The translations under genes and the position numbers were made by a program. A stretch of 35,488 nt of DNA from Tannerella sp. GTDB taxonomy: Bacteria > Bacteroidota > Bacteroidia > Bacteroidales > Tannerellaceae. Position 1 is the stretch's first letter. Every line of letters begins with the position of its first letter. The notes under the pieces were generated by a model that was given only the letters and a program-made list of their open reading frames with translations, searched no databases and was not told the DNA's origin. Of this stretch, positions 1 through 8,501 are shown piece after piece. The stretch lies in contig JAIRMH010000206.1 in assembly GCA_031258835.1 (NCBI GenBank), positions 1 to 35,488 of the forward strand. The letters are read 5' to 3'.

Positions 1-111
1 CGGATCCATTTTCTCGTCCGGCTCCCATATCCCTGCCGTTTCCGGCAAGCAAATACCAATAATACTGATAATGACCACTAAGGCCATAAAAATAATCCAA
101 CGTTTTTTCAT
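1..111 (-). CDS. Partial unidentified protein with N-terminal membrane segment (5' end only)
   Basis: This reading frame is not in the ORF track because the window cuts it. Reading leftward from an ATG at 109-111, 37 codons stay open to the window edge. The product begins MKKRWIIFMALVVIISIIG, a basic start followed by a strongly hydrophobic stretch, then a soluble-looking segment (PETAGIWEPDEKMDP). This is either an uncleaved membrane anchor or a signal peptide; no lipobox cysteine is obvious. Upstream on the same strand is an A-rich leader, typical of Bacteroidota translation starts. The family cannot be recognised from 37 residues. It is divergent from the hydrolase gene that follows. Confidence 0.6.
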   Translation of the reverse strand, partial: MKKRWIIFMALVVIISIIGICLPETAGIWEPDEKMDP

Positions 112-296
112 CTTTTTAAAATTGCTTTTTGTAAAACATGTATGTAATAGTATATCATAATGACCGCAAAAGGTCATATATTTATTCAAATAGAAAGTCG
201 ATCGCAAAGATAGAAAACATTATGATATTTTTGGTAATGTTTTTGAGATATTTTTCAAAAAAAACAGAAAACGTCCGCGCGGCACGTACCCCTTCT

Positions 297-376
297 CCGT
301 CATTAATAGGCGCATAGCGACGAAGCAATCCACTACGGTAAATGTCGCCGGATTGCTTCACGCCTCGCATTGACGG
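297..376. repeat. Palindromic interspersed-repeat-like element (GAAGCAATCC...GGATTGCTTC)
   Basis: A perfect 10-bp inverted repeat, GAAGCAATCC (322-331) and GGATTGCTTC (350-359), is separated by 18 nt. It is flanked by imperfect outer arms, CCGTCATT (297-304) and a degenerate CATTGACGG (369-376). The arrangement CCGTCATT..AGGCGCATAGCGACGAAGCAATCC resembles a palindromic repeat (CGTCATTGCGAGG..GCAATCC) that I recall from intergenic regions of many unrelated bacteria; this recollection is not a database result. The small minus-strand ORF at 182-370 covers this repeat and is probably spurious. The rest of 112-603 holds this element, the next hairpin and one promoter; no gene is apparent there. 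Confidence 0.6.
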
Positions 377-403
377 GGTGGCGCATTGCGTCGATGCGCC
401 ACC
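377..403. repeat. GC-rich perfect hairpin next to the palindromic repeat
   Basis: GGTGGCGCAT (377-386) and ATGCGCCACC (394-403) form a perfect 10-bp stem around a 7-nt loop. It directly follows the palindromic element at 297-376. There is no T-run on the plus strand after it, so it is not a typical intrinsic terminator for rightward transcription. It may be a second module of the same repeat, or a structure between the two divergent genes. Confidence 0.5.
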
Positions 404-463
404 TTCCCTGTCATGGCGCGGAGTGTTTTCCTCTGTGAAATTTTTTTTTCATTTCGTATGTGC

Positions 464-494
464 TTGGAAATCGCAGAATTTTCATGTAGTTTTG
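464..494 (+). promoter_or_regulatory. Bacteroidota-type promoter for the alpha/beta-hydrolase
   Basis: TTG (464-466), 20 nt, then TAGTTTTG (487-494) match the Bacteroidota primary-sigma consensus (TTG about 20 nt before TAnnTTTG). Transcription would start near 500, giving a leader of about 100 nt. The core CTTGGAAATC...ATTTTCATGTAGTTTTGTA is almost identical to the promoter of the AraC-type regulator at 16384-16413. Confidence 0.65.
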
Positions 495-603
495 TATCCT
501 CTTGTTTTCTCTATGTAAATCAACATGGATAGAGCGGAGAATCACAGCGTCGTGAAAACTCTTGCGGATTTTTATCTTTACAATATCATATAATTATATC
601 GAA

Positions 604-1419
604 ATGAAAAAACAGTTTATTTTATGGATGTTATTATTGGCCGGCATAACCGTTTCCGCCCAAAAGACCACGTATTCCGAAGAGAATAATATTCCCTATT
701 ACGACGAAACGGAACGTCGGCAGGATGTCTATTTAGCAGAGCGTTGCAGGTTGGATATCTATTATCCTGCACAAGTGAAAGAATTTGCAACGGTCGTGTG
801 GTTTCATGGAGGCGGCTTGACCTCCGGCGAAAAGGAGATTCCTGCCGAATTGAAAGACCGGGGGTTTGCTGTGGTGGCTGTCAATTACCGCCTGTATCCG
901 AAAGTACGGTGTCCTAAATATATCGAAGATGCGGCAGCGGCTATTGCCTGGGTTTTCGGAAATATCGAACGGTACGGCGGAGATCCTGACCGGATTTTCG
1001 TCGCCGGTCATTCGGCGGGCGCTTATCTCACGATGATGACTGGATTAGACAAACAATGGTTGCAACGTTACAGCCTTGACGCCGACCGGATTGCCGGACT
1101 TATCCCCCTAAGCGGTAATGCGATTACCCATATGGCTGTCAGGGAAGAACGCGGCATCAAAAATACACAACCTTTGGTCGATGAATTTGCTCCGCTGTAT
1201 CATGTTCGTCCCGACGCTCCTCCTATGCTATTGATGACCGGCGACCGGGAATTGGAAATGATAGGAAGATACGATGAAAATGCCTACTTACAACGCATGA
1301 TGAAGATAGTCGGCCACAAACATACCCAGTTGTATGAGTTTGATGGTTACGGACACGACATGACGGCGCCGGCATTCCCGCTGTTAGTGAGGTTTGTCCG
1401 CACAGTGACGGGGAAGTAG
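604..1419 (+). CDS. Secreted alpha/beta-hydrolase fold esterase
   Basis: This is an alpha/beta-hydrolase of the acetyl-esterase / BD-FAE-like group, expected to cleave ester bonds, possibly acyl decorations on carbohydrates; the substrate is unknown. The start is placed at codon 15 of the tracked ORF. There MKKQFILWMLLLAGITVSAQ makes a clean signal peptide, probably cleaved after A19, while the upstream extension is not signal-like. The 271-residue product shows an oxyanion-hole motif HGGG (68-71), a nucleophile elbow GHSAG (135-139, Ser137), a likely acid in TGD (Asp214) and a catalytic His in YGHD (His251), so the triad looks complete. There is no lipobox, so the protein is probably periplasmic or secreted. 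It has its own promoter and lies upstream of a separately promoted thioredoxin-fold lipoprotein. The fold is certain; the substrate is not. Confidence 0.85.
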   Translation: MKKQFILWMLLLAGITVSAQKTTYSEENNIPYYDETERRQDVYLAERCRLDIYYPAQVKEFATVVWFHGGGLTSGEKEIPAELKDRGFAVVAVNYRLYPKVRCPKYIEDAAAAIAWVFGNIERYGGDPDRIFVAGHSAGAYLTMMTGLDKQWLQRYSLDADRIAGLIPLSGNAITHMAVREERGIKNTQPLVDEFAPLYHVRPDAPPMLLMTGDRELEMIGRYDENAYLQRMMKIVGHKHTQLYEFDGYGHDMTAPAFPLLVRFVRTVTGK

Positions 1420-1465
1420 CATCTTCATTAAAGGCTGCGTCAAGCGGAATTATCAAAGGGGGTTA

Positions 1466-1497
1466 TTTGGAAAATTCACGTTTTTCGTTTAGCTTTG
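1466..1497 (+). promoter_or_regulatory. Promoter for the thioredoxin-fold lipoprotein
   Basis: TTTG (1466-1469), 20 nt, then TAGCTTTG (1490-1497) is a full match to the Bacteroidota promoter pattern. It sits in the gap after the hydrolase stop. The predicted start near 1504 leaves a leader of about 98 nt before the chosen ATG at 1602. Confidence 0.6.
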
Positions 1498-1601
1498 CAG
1501 CGGATTATTCGTTATATTTAATTGCGTGAATGATAATTGAGTGTATGATTTTTTCCAAATGGACAAACAGGTTATTGAAGTATTTATTAAATTATGAAAC
1601 G

Positions 1602-2690
1602 ATGAAAAAAATATTCTATTCAGCATGTTTATGCTTACTCGCGATGGCATGCAAACAAGACGCAAATCGATTTACTTTAACCGGGACAGGTATTTCTGTC
1701 ACGGGTGATATTTATGTTTATGATGTTGCAGAAAATAAGCCTGTTGACACAATAAAAGTGTCCGGGGGCAATTTCGTTTACATCCGGGAAATCACCGATG
1801 ATCCGCAACTATTGCTGATTACGGATAACGTTACTATGATGCGCTATTTAATTGCTGAAAAAGGGAACTTAACTTTAGTGGGGGACACGGGCCTTATAAA
1901 AGGCGCTCCCCTAAATAACCGTATGGCAGATCTGATCGAAACTTACAAGAATGCAGGGGAAGAATTTGAAGAGAAGAAATCGGCTCTTATCGAAAGCGCA
2001 GATGAAGAAGGGAAAGATTGGACGGAGGAACAAATATTGGAGTTACAAAATCTGGATGAGGAACAATCGGCCAAAGTTGCTGATGCGGTGAAAAAATTTT
2101 ATGAAAAGGACAAAAGCTCTGTTTTAGGTATTTTTGAACTGACACTTCTTCAAGGTTTAGTGCCGGAAGAAGAATTTATTTCATTGTATGAACAGAGTGG
2201 TGATATGGTCAAGAATTTTCCTCCTTTTATCAGGTTATTCGAGGTTAAGGCAAATATGAAAAAAACAAAAGTCGGAGCTGTATATGTTGATTTACAAGGG
2301 ATTAATCCAAGTGATACAACTCAAACAATTCGATTATCCGATTTTGCCGGGAAAGACAAATATGTACTTCTTGATTTCTGGGCTTCGTGGTGCGGCCCTT
2401 GCAAAAAAGCTATGCCTGATATTAAATTGTTGAATGATAAATATTCCGATAAAGGTCTGGAGGTGATCGGTATCGTCGTTAGCGACAACATTGAAAATCA
2501 TTTGCAGGCGGCAGAGGCTTTAAAAGTAACATGGACCCAGATATTTGATAATAAGAAAGAGTTCATTCCCTTATATGGCATTGAAGGTATACCAACATTA
2601 ATTCTTTTAGATAAGGATGGAACAATATTAGTCCGTACGCATGAGAAATATGAGGTAATAGAAAAGATACAAGATCTGCTGGGTAAATAA
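1602..2690 (+). CDS. TlpA-like thioredoxin-fold lipoprotein (DUF4369-type N-terminus)
   Basis: This is a periplasm-facing thiol-disulfide oxidoreductase-like lipoprotein of 362 residues. The start is set at codon 25 of the tracked ORF, where MKKIFYSACLCLLAMAC gives a lipoprotein signal with lipobox LAMAC and lipid-attachment Cys17. Residues 24-105 resemble the beta-rich DUF4369 domain common in Bacteroidota TlpA proteins. A charged helical middle (about 108-220) follows. The C-terminal thioredoxin domain (about 228-362) has the redox motif WCGPC (263-267) and the cis-proline loop GIPT (329-332). Such proteins reduce or resolve disulfides in exported proteins; the partner is unknown here. It has its own promoter and ends before a strong palindromic terminator shared with the convergent gltA. 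Confidence 0.85.
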   Translation: MKKIFYSACLCLLAMACKQDANRFTLTGTGISVTGDIYVYDVAENKPVDTIKVSGGNFVYIREITDDPQLLLITDNVTMMRYLIAEKGNLTLVGDTGLIKGAPLNNRMADLIETYKNAGEEFEEKKSALIESADEEGKDWTEEQILELQNLDEEQSAKVADAVKKFYEKDKSSVLGIFELTLLQGLVPEEEFISLYEQSGDMVKNFPPFIRLFEVKANMKKTKVGAVYVDLQGINPSDTTQTIRLSDFAGKDKYVLLDFWASWCGPCKKAMPDIKLLNDKYSDKGLEVIGIVVSDNIENHLQAAEALKVTWTQIFDNKKEFIPLYGIEGIPTLILLDKDGTILVRTHEKYEVIEKIQDLLGK

Positions 2691-2740
2691 CGGTTATATT
2701 TTATGAAGGATGTATGTCCCGAACGTGACCGGGAGACAAC

Positions 2741-2802
2741 TTTATCTGCCATTGGTATCGCTGTGCCGGCACTCCAGCGCAGCGATACGCAAAGCAGATA
2801 AA
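2741..2802. terminator. Two-tier palindrome, probable bidirectional terminator
   Basis: Nested perfect inverted repeats occupy the gap between convergent genes. The outer arms are TTTATCTGC (2741-2749) and GCAGATAAA (2794-2802); the inner arms are GTATCGCTG (2755-2763) and CAGCGATAC (2780-2788). The arms are separated by 5-nt internal loops and a 16-nt apex. The position between the lipoprotein (plus) and gltA (minus) fits a bidirectional terminator. The T-runs are short, and the two-level symmetry could also mark a repeat element. Confidence 0.55.
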
Positions 2803-2828
2803 TTTAAATTCCTGATATCATCCCTTTC

Positions 2829-4175
2829 TTATCTGTTTTCGATTGGAATATAGGGCGGTTTTTCCTCAATAATATTTCTATATGCCGGACGTATGATACG
2901 TTTCCCGGAGAAATTTATTTCTTCGTTCCGGTGAGCCGTCCATCCGACAATACGCGCCATTGCAAACAGCGGCGTATAGATTTCTTTCGGCAAACCAATC
3001 ATATCGTATACAAAACCGGTATAAAAGTCGACATTGCTGGATACATGTTTTCCATTGTTTTTCACTTTGGCGAAGACTTCTACGGCGCGTTCTTCCAGCA
3101 GTTCCAGGAACTCAAATTCGTCGCAGCGGCCTTTTTCTTTTGCCAGTTCGTTTGCCAGTTCGTGCAATAACAACGCCCGTGGGTCGGAGATCGTATATAC
3201 GGCGTGTCCTATGCCGTATATCAGTCCGGTTTTGTTGTACGCTTCTTTTTTCAGGATACGCGTTAGATACCGGTCTATTTCATCCACATTCTTCCAGTTT
3301 TTAATGTTTTCTTTCAGATGATTAAACATATCTACTACCTGAATGTTCGCTCCCCCGTGCAACGGGCCTTTCAAAGAGCCTATCCCGGCAGCGATAGAAG
3401 AATAGATATCGGTCATTGTCGAAGATGTCACGCGAACGGTGAATGTCGAATTGTTACCGCCTCCATGTTCGGCTTGTAATATCAGCAGAAGGTCTAACAT
3501 TCGCGCATCAAGTTCGGTGTAATCGCGTTTCAGCATATGGAGGAAATTTTCCGCCAGCGAAAGTTTATCATGCGGATGACGGATATGCAAAGAACGTTCT
3601 TTGTTATGATGACGTAACACATTGTATGCATAAGCGATAACTGTCGGGAAACGGGAAATCAGGCTTATAGACTGGCGCATCTGATTATCGCGCGACAGAT
3701 CATCGGGGTTTTCGTCGAAATTGTACATTCCGAGGATGCTACGTGCCAAGGTGTTCATAATGTTTGTGCCGCGTAACTGAAGAATACTCATTGTTGTCTC
3801 GTGCGTCAGCGGCATGTTTTCATAGATTAATTCTTTGAATTGCTGTAGCTCTTCTTTGTCGGGCAGACTGCCTGAAAGAAGCAGGTATGCCACTTCTTCA
3901 AAGCCGAATCGTTTCTGCTCTATCACGCCATGTACAATATCTTCGACGTCGTATCCGCGATAGAACAATTTGCCCGGTATTGGCTTTAATGTTCCGTCTT
4001 CATTACGTTCATATCCGACTACATTACCTATTTTTGTCAGTCCTACCAACACTCCGGTTCCATCTTCATTGCGAAGTCCGCGTTTTACGCCGAATTTATG
4101 AAATAAAGAATTGTCTATTTTAGACGTTGACTTTATCGTTTCGGCAAGTTTGTAAGTTAAATACTCTTTTTTCAT
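2829..4175 (-). CDS. gltA: Citrate synthase
   Basis: This cytoplasmic enzyme condenses oxaloacetate and acetyl-CoA to citrate, the entry step of the TCA branch completed by the two upstream genes. The 448-residue protein has a citrate-synthase core with catalytic histidines in GPLHGG (His273) and GIGHAVY (His324) and the catalytic Asp in NVDFYTG (Asp383). EHGGG (His237) marks a conserved substrate-binding region. An N-terminal extension of about 40 residues precedes the core and is usual for this Bacteroidota form. It is the last gene of a leftward cluster acn-icd-gltA, starting 22 nt after icd, so co-transcription is very likely. The supplied start has an A-rich leader and fits the family. 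Confidence 0.95.
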   Translation of the reverse strand: MKKEYLTYKLAETIKSTSKIDNSLFHKFGVKRGLRNEDGTGVLVGLTKIGNVVGYERNEDGTLKPIPGKLFYRGYDVEDIVHGVIEQKRFGFEEVAYLLLSGSLPDKEELQQFKELIYENMPLTHETTMSILQLRGTNIMNTLARSILGMYNFDENPDDLSRDNQMRQSISLISRFPTVIAYAYNVLRHHNKERSLHIRHPHDKLSLAENFLHMLKRDYTELDARMLDLLLILQAEHGGGNNSTFTVRVTSSTMTDIYSSIAAGIGSLKGPLHGGANIQVVDMFNHLKENIKNWKNVDEIDRYLTRILKKEAYNKTGLIYGIGHAVYTISDPRALLLHELANELAKEKGRCDEFEFLELLEERAVEVFAKVKNNGKHVSSNVDFYTGFVYDMIGLPKEIYTPLFAMARIVGWTAHRNEEINFSGKRIIRPAYRNIIEEKPPYIPIENR

Positions 4176-4197
4176 AATGTTTCATTTTTAAGTTGTT

Positions 4198-5496
4198 TTA
4201 AGTTGTTGACAAATCCCTGTCGGGATATATTTTCTCAATAAGGATTTTATGGAATTGGGTGGTCGTCAGATTCTTGCCGTTTGGCATACCTGATGACAAA
4301 TCGGGAGTAGCATTTCCTTCGGCATAACATTGCTCCATTGCATCTATTATCAGTTTTGCGGCTTCGTTCCATTGGATGTATTCAAGCATCATCACTGCAG
4401 ATAGCAAAAGCGACGATGGATTTGCGCGATTTTCGCCCACGATATCCGGTGCTGTGCCGTGTGTCGCTTCAAAAATAGCATGTCCGGTAATCCGGTTAAT
4501 ATTGGCTCCCGGCGCGATCCCAATGCCACCGACCATAGCCGCTAACTGGTCGGAAATATAATCGCCGTTGAGGTTCAGCGTGGCAATCACCGAATATTCT
4601 TCGGGTTTTAGCAATGTGTTTTGTAAAAAGGCATCGGCAATCACATCTTTTACGATTACTTTCCCGTTTTTTTTCGCTTCGTTTAGCGCCTCCTTCGCGG
4701 CGTTTATGTCGTCCTGCATATTTACGATGCGTTCGTATTCCGCCATAGTAAACACTTTGTCGCCGAACTCTTCTTGTGCAATTTCGTATCCCCAGCGTTT
4801 AAAACCGCCTTCGGTAAATTTCATGATATTACCTTTATGCACCAATGTTACATTCGGCAGATGATTCTCTATCGCATATCGGATAGCGGCGCGGACAAGG
4901 CGTTTACTGCCTTCTTCCGATACCGGTTTCACGCCGAAAGCCGAACTGTCCGGAAAACGGATATTTGTGACATGCAGTTCCTTTTGCAGAAAGTGTGCAA
5001 ACTTTATTGCCTCAGGCGTGTTTTTATCCCATTCGATTCCGGCGTAGATGTCTTCGGTGTTTTCGCGGAATACGACCATATTCACTTTATGCGGCTCCCT
5101 GAGAGGTGAAGATACTCCCCTGAACCATCGAATCGGGCGCAGACATACATAAAGATCCAACTTTTGACGTAACGTGACGTTTATAGAACGGATGCCGCCG
5201 CCAACCGGCGTTGTCAATGGCCCTTTGATGCCGACGATACATTTTTCCAAAGTCCATAATGTTTCATCCGGAAGCCGGTTTCCGTATTTAATAAAAGACC
5301 GTTCTCCCGCGTATACTTCTTTCCATATCACCGAACGTTTCCCACCGTATGCTTTGGCTACCGCCACATTAACGACATCCTTGCATACGGGCATGATTTC
5401 ACTTCCGACGCCGTCGCCCGTGATGTAAGGAATGTAAACATGTGGAGGGACAATTAATTTTCCGTCTTGAACTCTTATTTTATATTTTTCTGTCAT
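4198..5496 (-). CDS. icd: Isocitrate dehydrogenase, predicted NAD+-dependent
   Basis: This enzyme oxidatively decarboxylates isocitrate to 2-oxoglutarate. The 432 residues align with the E. coli Icd type: FRENTEDIYAGIEW (143-156) and GVKPVSEEGSKRLVRAAI (188-205) are plain family signatures. The phospho-loop region RGVSSPLREP (126-135) corresponds to the E. coli Ser113 area. The coenzyme pocket is unusual for an enzyme normally labelled NADP-dependent. HGTAPDIVG places Asp351 and Ile352 where E. coli has Lys344 and Tyr345. Ala358, Pro398 and Ser402 replace Val351, Tyr391 and Arg395. Asp-Ile at the first two sites is the known mark of NAD+-using decarboxylating dehydrogenases. The gene lies between acn and gltA, 30 nt after acn and 22 nt before gltA. 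Confidence 0.95.
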   Translation of the reverse strand: MTEKYKIRVQDGKLIVPPHVYIPYITGDGVGSEIMPVCKDVVNVAVAKAYGGKRSVIWKEVYAGERSFIKYGNRLPDETLWTLEKCIVGIKGPLTTPVGGGIRSINVTLRQKLDLYVCLRPIRWFRGVSSPLREPHKVNMVVFRENTEDIYAGIEWDKNTPEAIKFAHFLQKELHVTNIRFPDSSAFGVKPVSEEGSKRLVRAAIRYAIENHLPNVTLVHKGNIMKFTEGGFKRWGYEIAQEEFGDKVFTMAEYERIVNMQDDINAAKEALNEAKKNGKVIVKDVIADAFLQNTLLKPEEYSVIATLNLNGDYISDQLAAMVGGIGIAPGANINRITGHAIFEATHGTAPDIVGENRANPSSLLLSAVMMLEYIQWNEAAKLIIDAMEQCYAEGNATPDLSSGMPNGKNLTTTQFHKILIEKIYPDRDLSTT

Positions 5497-5526
5497 AATA
5501 TTTTTTTAACTGTTAAATTGTTTTTT

Positions 5527-7755
5527 TTATGTAAGACCGTTGTAATTAAGGGCGGAACCTGCTTTAAACCATTCAATCTGTATATCGTTATAAGTATGAT
5601 TTACATTAAATGATTCTTTCGTTCCGTCCGCATGCTCCAGGATTGCCGTTAATGGTTTGCCGGGAGAAAAATATGCCAATCCGGTTATGCTTATCCTGTC
5701 ATTTTCGCGTATTTTTTCATAATCGTCCGGATTTGAGAAAGTAACGGCAAGCATACCTTGCTTTTTCAGATTGGTTTCATGAATTCGAGCAAATGATTTT
5801 GCCAGGATCACTTTTACGTTGAGGAATCGCGGCTCCATTGCCGCATGCTCGCGCGAAGAGCCTTCCCCGTAATTATCTTCGGCGATTACTATCGAAGATA
5901 TTTTTTTCGACTTGTAGTATTTTGCAACCGTCGAAACGGCATCGTATGTATCATTTTCCTGATTCATCACACGATTTGTTTCCCCATTGAAAGCGTTAAT
6001 AGCCCCCATGAGCAGGTTATCCGAAATATTTTCGAGGTGCCCCCGGAAACGCAACCATTGTCCGGCCATTGATATATGGTCGGTCGTACATTTGCCTTTT
6101 GTTTTGATTAAAAGCGGCATGTTTTTGAAATCATTACCGTCCCATGCCGAAAAGGGATGGAGTAATTGTAATCTTTGCGAATCGGGGGCTACAATCACCT
6201 GTTTTGTTTTAAAAGAGGGCGTAATAAACCCTTTTTCGACATCAGGAAATCCATTCGGCGGAAATTTGTTTCCCGAAGGAGGTTCCAGCATAACCCATTC
6301 GCCAACATTGTTTTTTAGCTTATCTTTCAGTGGATTAAACGAAAGAGATCCGGCTATTGCCAATGCCATTGTTATTTCCGGAGAGGCGACAAATGAATGA
6401 GTGTTAGGATTCCCGTCCGCACGTTTGGCGAAATTGCGGTTGAAAGAATTTACTATCGTGTTAGAGCGGGTGTTATCATCCACAATGCGCTTCCATTGTC
6501 CGATGCATGGTCCGCAAGCGTTTGCCATTATTTTCGCTCCGGAATCTTCCAGTATCTTTACGGACTCCGTATGTTCTATCATTTTAGAGCCGGGATTGAT
6601 AATCAGCTGGCTATGTATTGCCAGTTTCTTTTCCTTTGCCTGCATCGCCAGCGAAGCAACCTTGTCTAAATCTTGAAAGGAGGAATTTGTACATGAACCG
6701 ATCAGTCCGACTTCCACCGTATCGGGATATCCCATTTTTTTTACTTTTTCCGCTAATGCCGAGATGGGTGTTGCCGCATCAGGAGTAAACGGGCCATTCA
6801 CATAAGGTTCCAGCGATGATAAATCGATATCGATCACGCGATTGTAATATTTTTCCGGGTCGGCCAACACTTCATTGTCTGCTCTCAAATAATCTTTTGC
6901 TTCGTTGGCGGCTTCCGCAATATCGCTTCTTCCCGTAGCCCTGAGATATTGTCTCATCTCGTCGTCGAAAGGAAATACTGACGACGTTGCGCCTATTTCC
7001 GCACCCATGTTGCAAATTGTAGCTTTTCCCGTCGCAGAAATATTTTTTGCGCCTTCGCCAAAATATTCCACGACGGAGTTTGTACCTCCTTTGACGGTAA
7101 GTATCCCGGCTAGTTTGAGGATGATATCTTTTGAAGAAGCCCAGCCGGAAAGTTTCCCGGAAAGTCTGACGCCAATGATATTCGGCATTTTGAGTTCCCA
7201 TTCCATGCCGGTCATCACATCTACCGCATCGGCTCCTCCAACGCCGATGGCAAGCATACCTAATCCTCCGGCGTTAGGCGTATGCGAATCCGTTCCAATC
7301 ATCATCCCTCCCGGAAATGCATAATTTTCTAAAACCGTCTGATGGATAATCCCCGCTCCCGGTTTCCAGAAAACAATACCATATTTGTCGCAGGCGCTTT
7401 GCAGGAAATCATACACTTCTTTATTCATCGTTTTTGCCGTTTCCAAATCATTTTCCGCACCCGCATAAGCCTGTATGAGGTGATCACAATGTACGGAAGC
7501 CGGAAGAGCCGATTGTTTCTTGCCCGAAATCATGAATTGCAATATCGCCATCTGAGCGGTAGCATCCTGCATGGCGACCCGGTCGGGCTGAAAGTTTGCA
7601 TAGTCTTTGCCTCTTTCATACGTTCTGATATCACTTTTGTTATAAAAGTGTGTGAATAATATCTTTTCTGTAAGTGTCAGCGGTTTTTTTATGACAACTC
7701 TGATATTATCCACCCGTTGTGTAAATGTTGCATAATAGTTATTTTCCATCTCCAA
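5527..7755 (-). CDS. acn: Aconitate hydratase (mitochondrial-type aconitase)
   Basis: This [4Fe-4S] enzyme isomerises citrate to isocitrate. The 742-residue protein carries the cluster cysteines in GSCTNSS (Cys355) and ACGPC (Cys414, Cys417), and the substrate loop GTDSHTPN (154-161). The length and the motif spacing match the mitochondrial-type aconitases found in Bacteroidota rather than the longer AcnA or AcnB types. It is the first gene of the leftward acn-icd-gltA cluster. Two nearby starts are possible, Met1 and Met3 (MEMENN); both leave the family core intact. A TAAATTTG box lies 22 nt upstream and may be the -7 element. Confidence 0.95.
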   Translation of the reverse strand: MEMENNYYATFTQRVDNIRVVIKKPLTLTEKILFTHFYNKSDIRTYERGKDYANFQPDRVAMQDATAQMAILQFMISGKKQSALPASVHCDHLIQAYAGAENDLETAKTMNKEVYDFLQSACDKYGIVFWKPGAGIIHQTVLENYAFPGGMMIGTDSHTPNAGGLGMLAIGVGGADAVDVMTGMEWELKMPNIIGVRLSGKLSGWASSKDIILKLAGILTVKGGTNSVVEYFGEGAKNISATGKATICNMGAEIGATSSVFPFDDEMRQYLRATGRSDIAEAANEAKDYLRADNEVLADPEKYYNRVIDIDLSSLEPYVNGPFTPDAATPISALAEKVKKMGYPDTVEVGLIGSCTNSSFQDLDKVASLAMQAKEKKLAIHSQLIINPGSKMIEHTESVKILEDSGAKIMANACGPCIGQWKRIVDDNTRSNTIVNSFNRNFAKRADGNPNTHSFVASPEITMALAIAGSLSFNPLKDKLKNNVGEWVMLEPPSGNKFPPNGFPDVEKGFITPSFKTKQVIVAPDSQRLQLLHPFSAWDGNDFKNMPLLIKTKGKCTTDHISMAGQWLRFRGHLENISDNLLMGAINAFNGETNRVMNQENDTYDAVSTVAKYYKSKKISSIVIAEDNYGEGSSREHAAMEPRFLNVKVILAKSFARIHETNLKKQGMLAVTFSNPDDYEKIRENDRISITGLAYFSPGKPLTAILEHADGTKESFNVNHTYNDIQIEWFKAGSALNYNGLT

Positions 7756-7776
7756 TATTAATATTTGAAGTAATTA

Positions 7777-7784
7777 CAAATTTA
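7777..7784 (-). promoter_or_regulatory. Possible -7 element upstream of acn
   Basis: The minus strand reads TAAATTTG, an exact TAnnTTTG match, 22 nt before the acn start. No convincing TTG is found 19-21 nt further upstream, so this is only a candidate for the acn-icd-gltA promoter. Confidence 0.35.
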
Positions 7785-7864
7785 TATTGGGTGCAAAATA
7801 CTAAATATTTTTCAAAGACAATACAACGAAACCTGTTTTTATCGAATATTTTTGTTTGTTTACA

Positions 7865-8317
7865 TTATTTCTCAACTGATATTTTAGCTATTATCTTCCG
7901 GATATCACCCTGTCCGATGCCCGGCGCATGTCCGTCTTCGGGGAAATATATGGCGAACTGTCCGGGATAAAGTTTTGTGTATGTCCTTGGGAAGTCATGA
8001 TAAAATATAACATCTTTTTTATCATCGTAGGGTTCCGAAATAATCATAAGTTCATTGCCGGCTTTCCATCCAATTGTTTCCACGCCTACGATAGGTGTTT
8101 GTATGTCGATAAATTTTTTATGCGTTTCGAGCACGCCGTCCTGCGGGTCTTTACCTCGTAGCCGTATGATTGAAAAATACAGGCGCGGATCGTTTGTCTC
8201 GATGATACCGTCTTTTAGTTGTGTGAAGTCCGTGTGTTTGATAAAGTCGAAAGCTTTTTTGAAGAGAGGATGCAACACCTCATACTGATGTACGTTTTCC
8301 AATGAATCTAATATCAT
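7865..8317 (-). CDS. YhcH/YjgK/YiaL family protein (sugar anomerase-like)
   Basis: This is a small (150-residue) cupin-like protein of the YhcH/YjgK/YiaL (DUF386) family. The E. coli member YhcH (NanQ) acts as an anomerase for N-acetylneuraminate; other members accompany sugar-acid catabolism. Family marks are LETHKKFIDIQ (63-73), which supplies likely metal-ligand Glu and His residues, and FPEDGHAPG near 125-133 with a further His. It is cytoplasmic with no signal. The gene is monocistronic: it is about 110 nt from acn downstream and is separated from tldE upstream by a terminator. No sialic-acid or uronate genes adjoin it, so the substrate cannot be assigned. Confidence 0.85.
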   Translation of the reverse strand: MILDSLENVHQYEVLHPLFKKAFDFIKHTDFTQLKDGIIETNDPRLYFSIIRLRGKDPQDGVLETHKKFIDIQTPIVGVETIGWKAGNELMIISEPYDDKKDVIFYHDFPRTYTKLYPGQFAIYFPEDGHAPGIGQGDIRKIIAKISVEK

Positions 8318-8434
8318 AATGATTTATTTTTAGTGATACATTATATTTTACTATCGATAAACTAATATGTGGAAATAACGATTCCGGCGGTGCAATGTTG
8401 TATGCGGTTATGCTAAATAGTCGCAAACATATAT

Positions 8435-8472
8435 AAAAAAGGTGTATCATGATAATATGACACACCTTTTAT
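8435..8472 (-). terminator. Intrinsic terminator of the tldD-tldE operon
   Basis: On the minus strand, AAAAGGTGT and ACACCTTTT arms enclose a further four pairs after one mismatch and a 6-nt loop. A T-rich run (TTTTTTAT) follows. It begins about 30 nt past the tldE stop, the right place to end leftward transcription. The A-run on the other side means it could also act rightward. Confidence 0.7.
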
Positions 8473-8501
8473 TGAAGTATATGTGTGAAAAAGTTAAGGT
8501 T

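Noticed and set aside
182-370. 62-codon minus-strand ORF
   Set aside because: It covers the palindromic repeat, has no family resemblance and an atypical composition; treated as spurious.
562-603. Upstream start of the hydrolase ORF
   Set aside because: The extension is not signal-like; the ATG at 604 gives a standard signal peptide.
1530-1601. Upstream start of the thioredoxin-fold lipoprotein
   Set aside because: It would bury the lipoprotein signal; the ATG at 1602 gives a correct lipobox position.
6872-7201. ORFs overlapping acn, icd, gltA, tldD, susC and other long genes on either strand
   Set aside because: They are shadows of conserved genes, lack family motifs and have no promoters or leaders of their own.
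8424-8431. TATGTTTG on the minus strand as promoter of the YhcH gene
   Set aside because: It matches TAnnTTTG but has no -33 element, abuts the tldE terminator and would leave a leader of about 100 nt.
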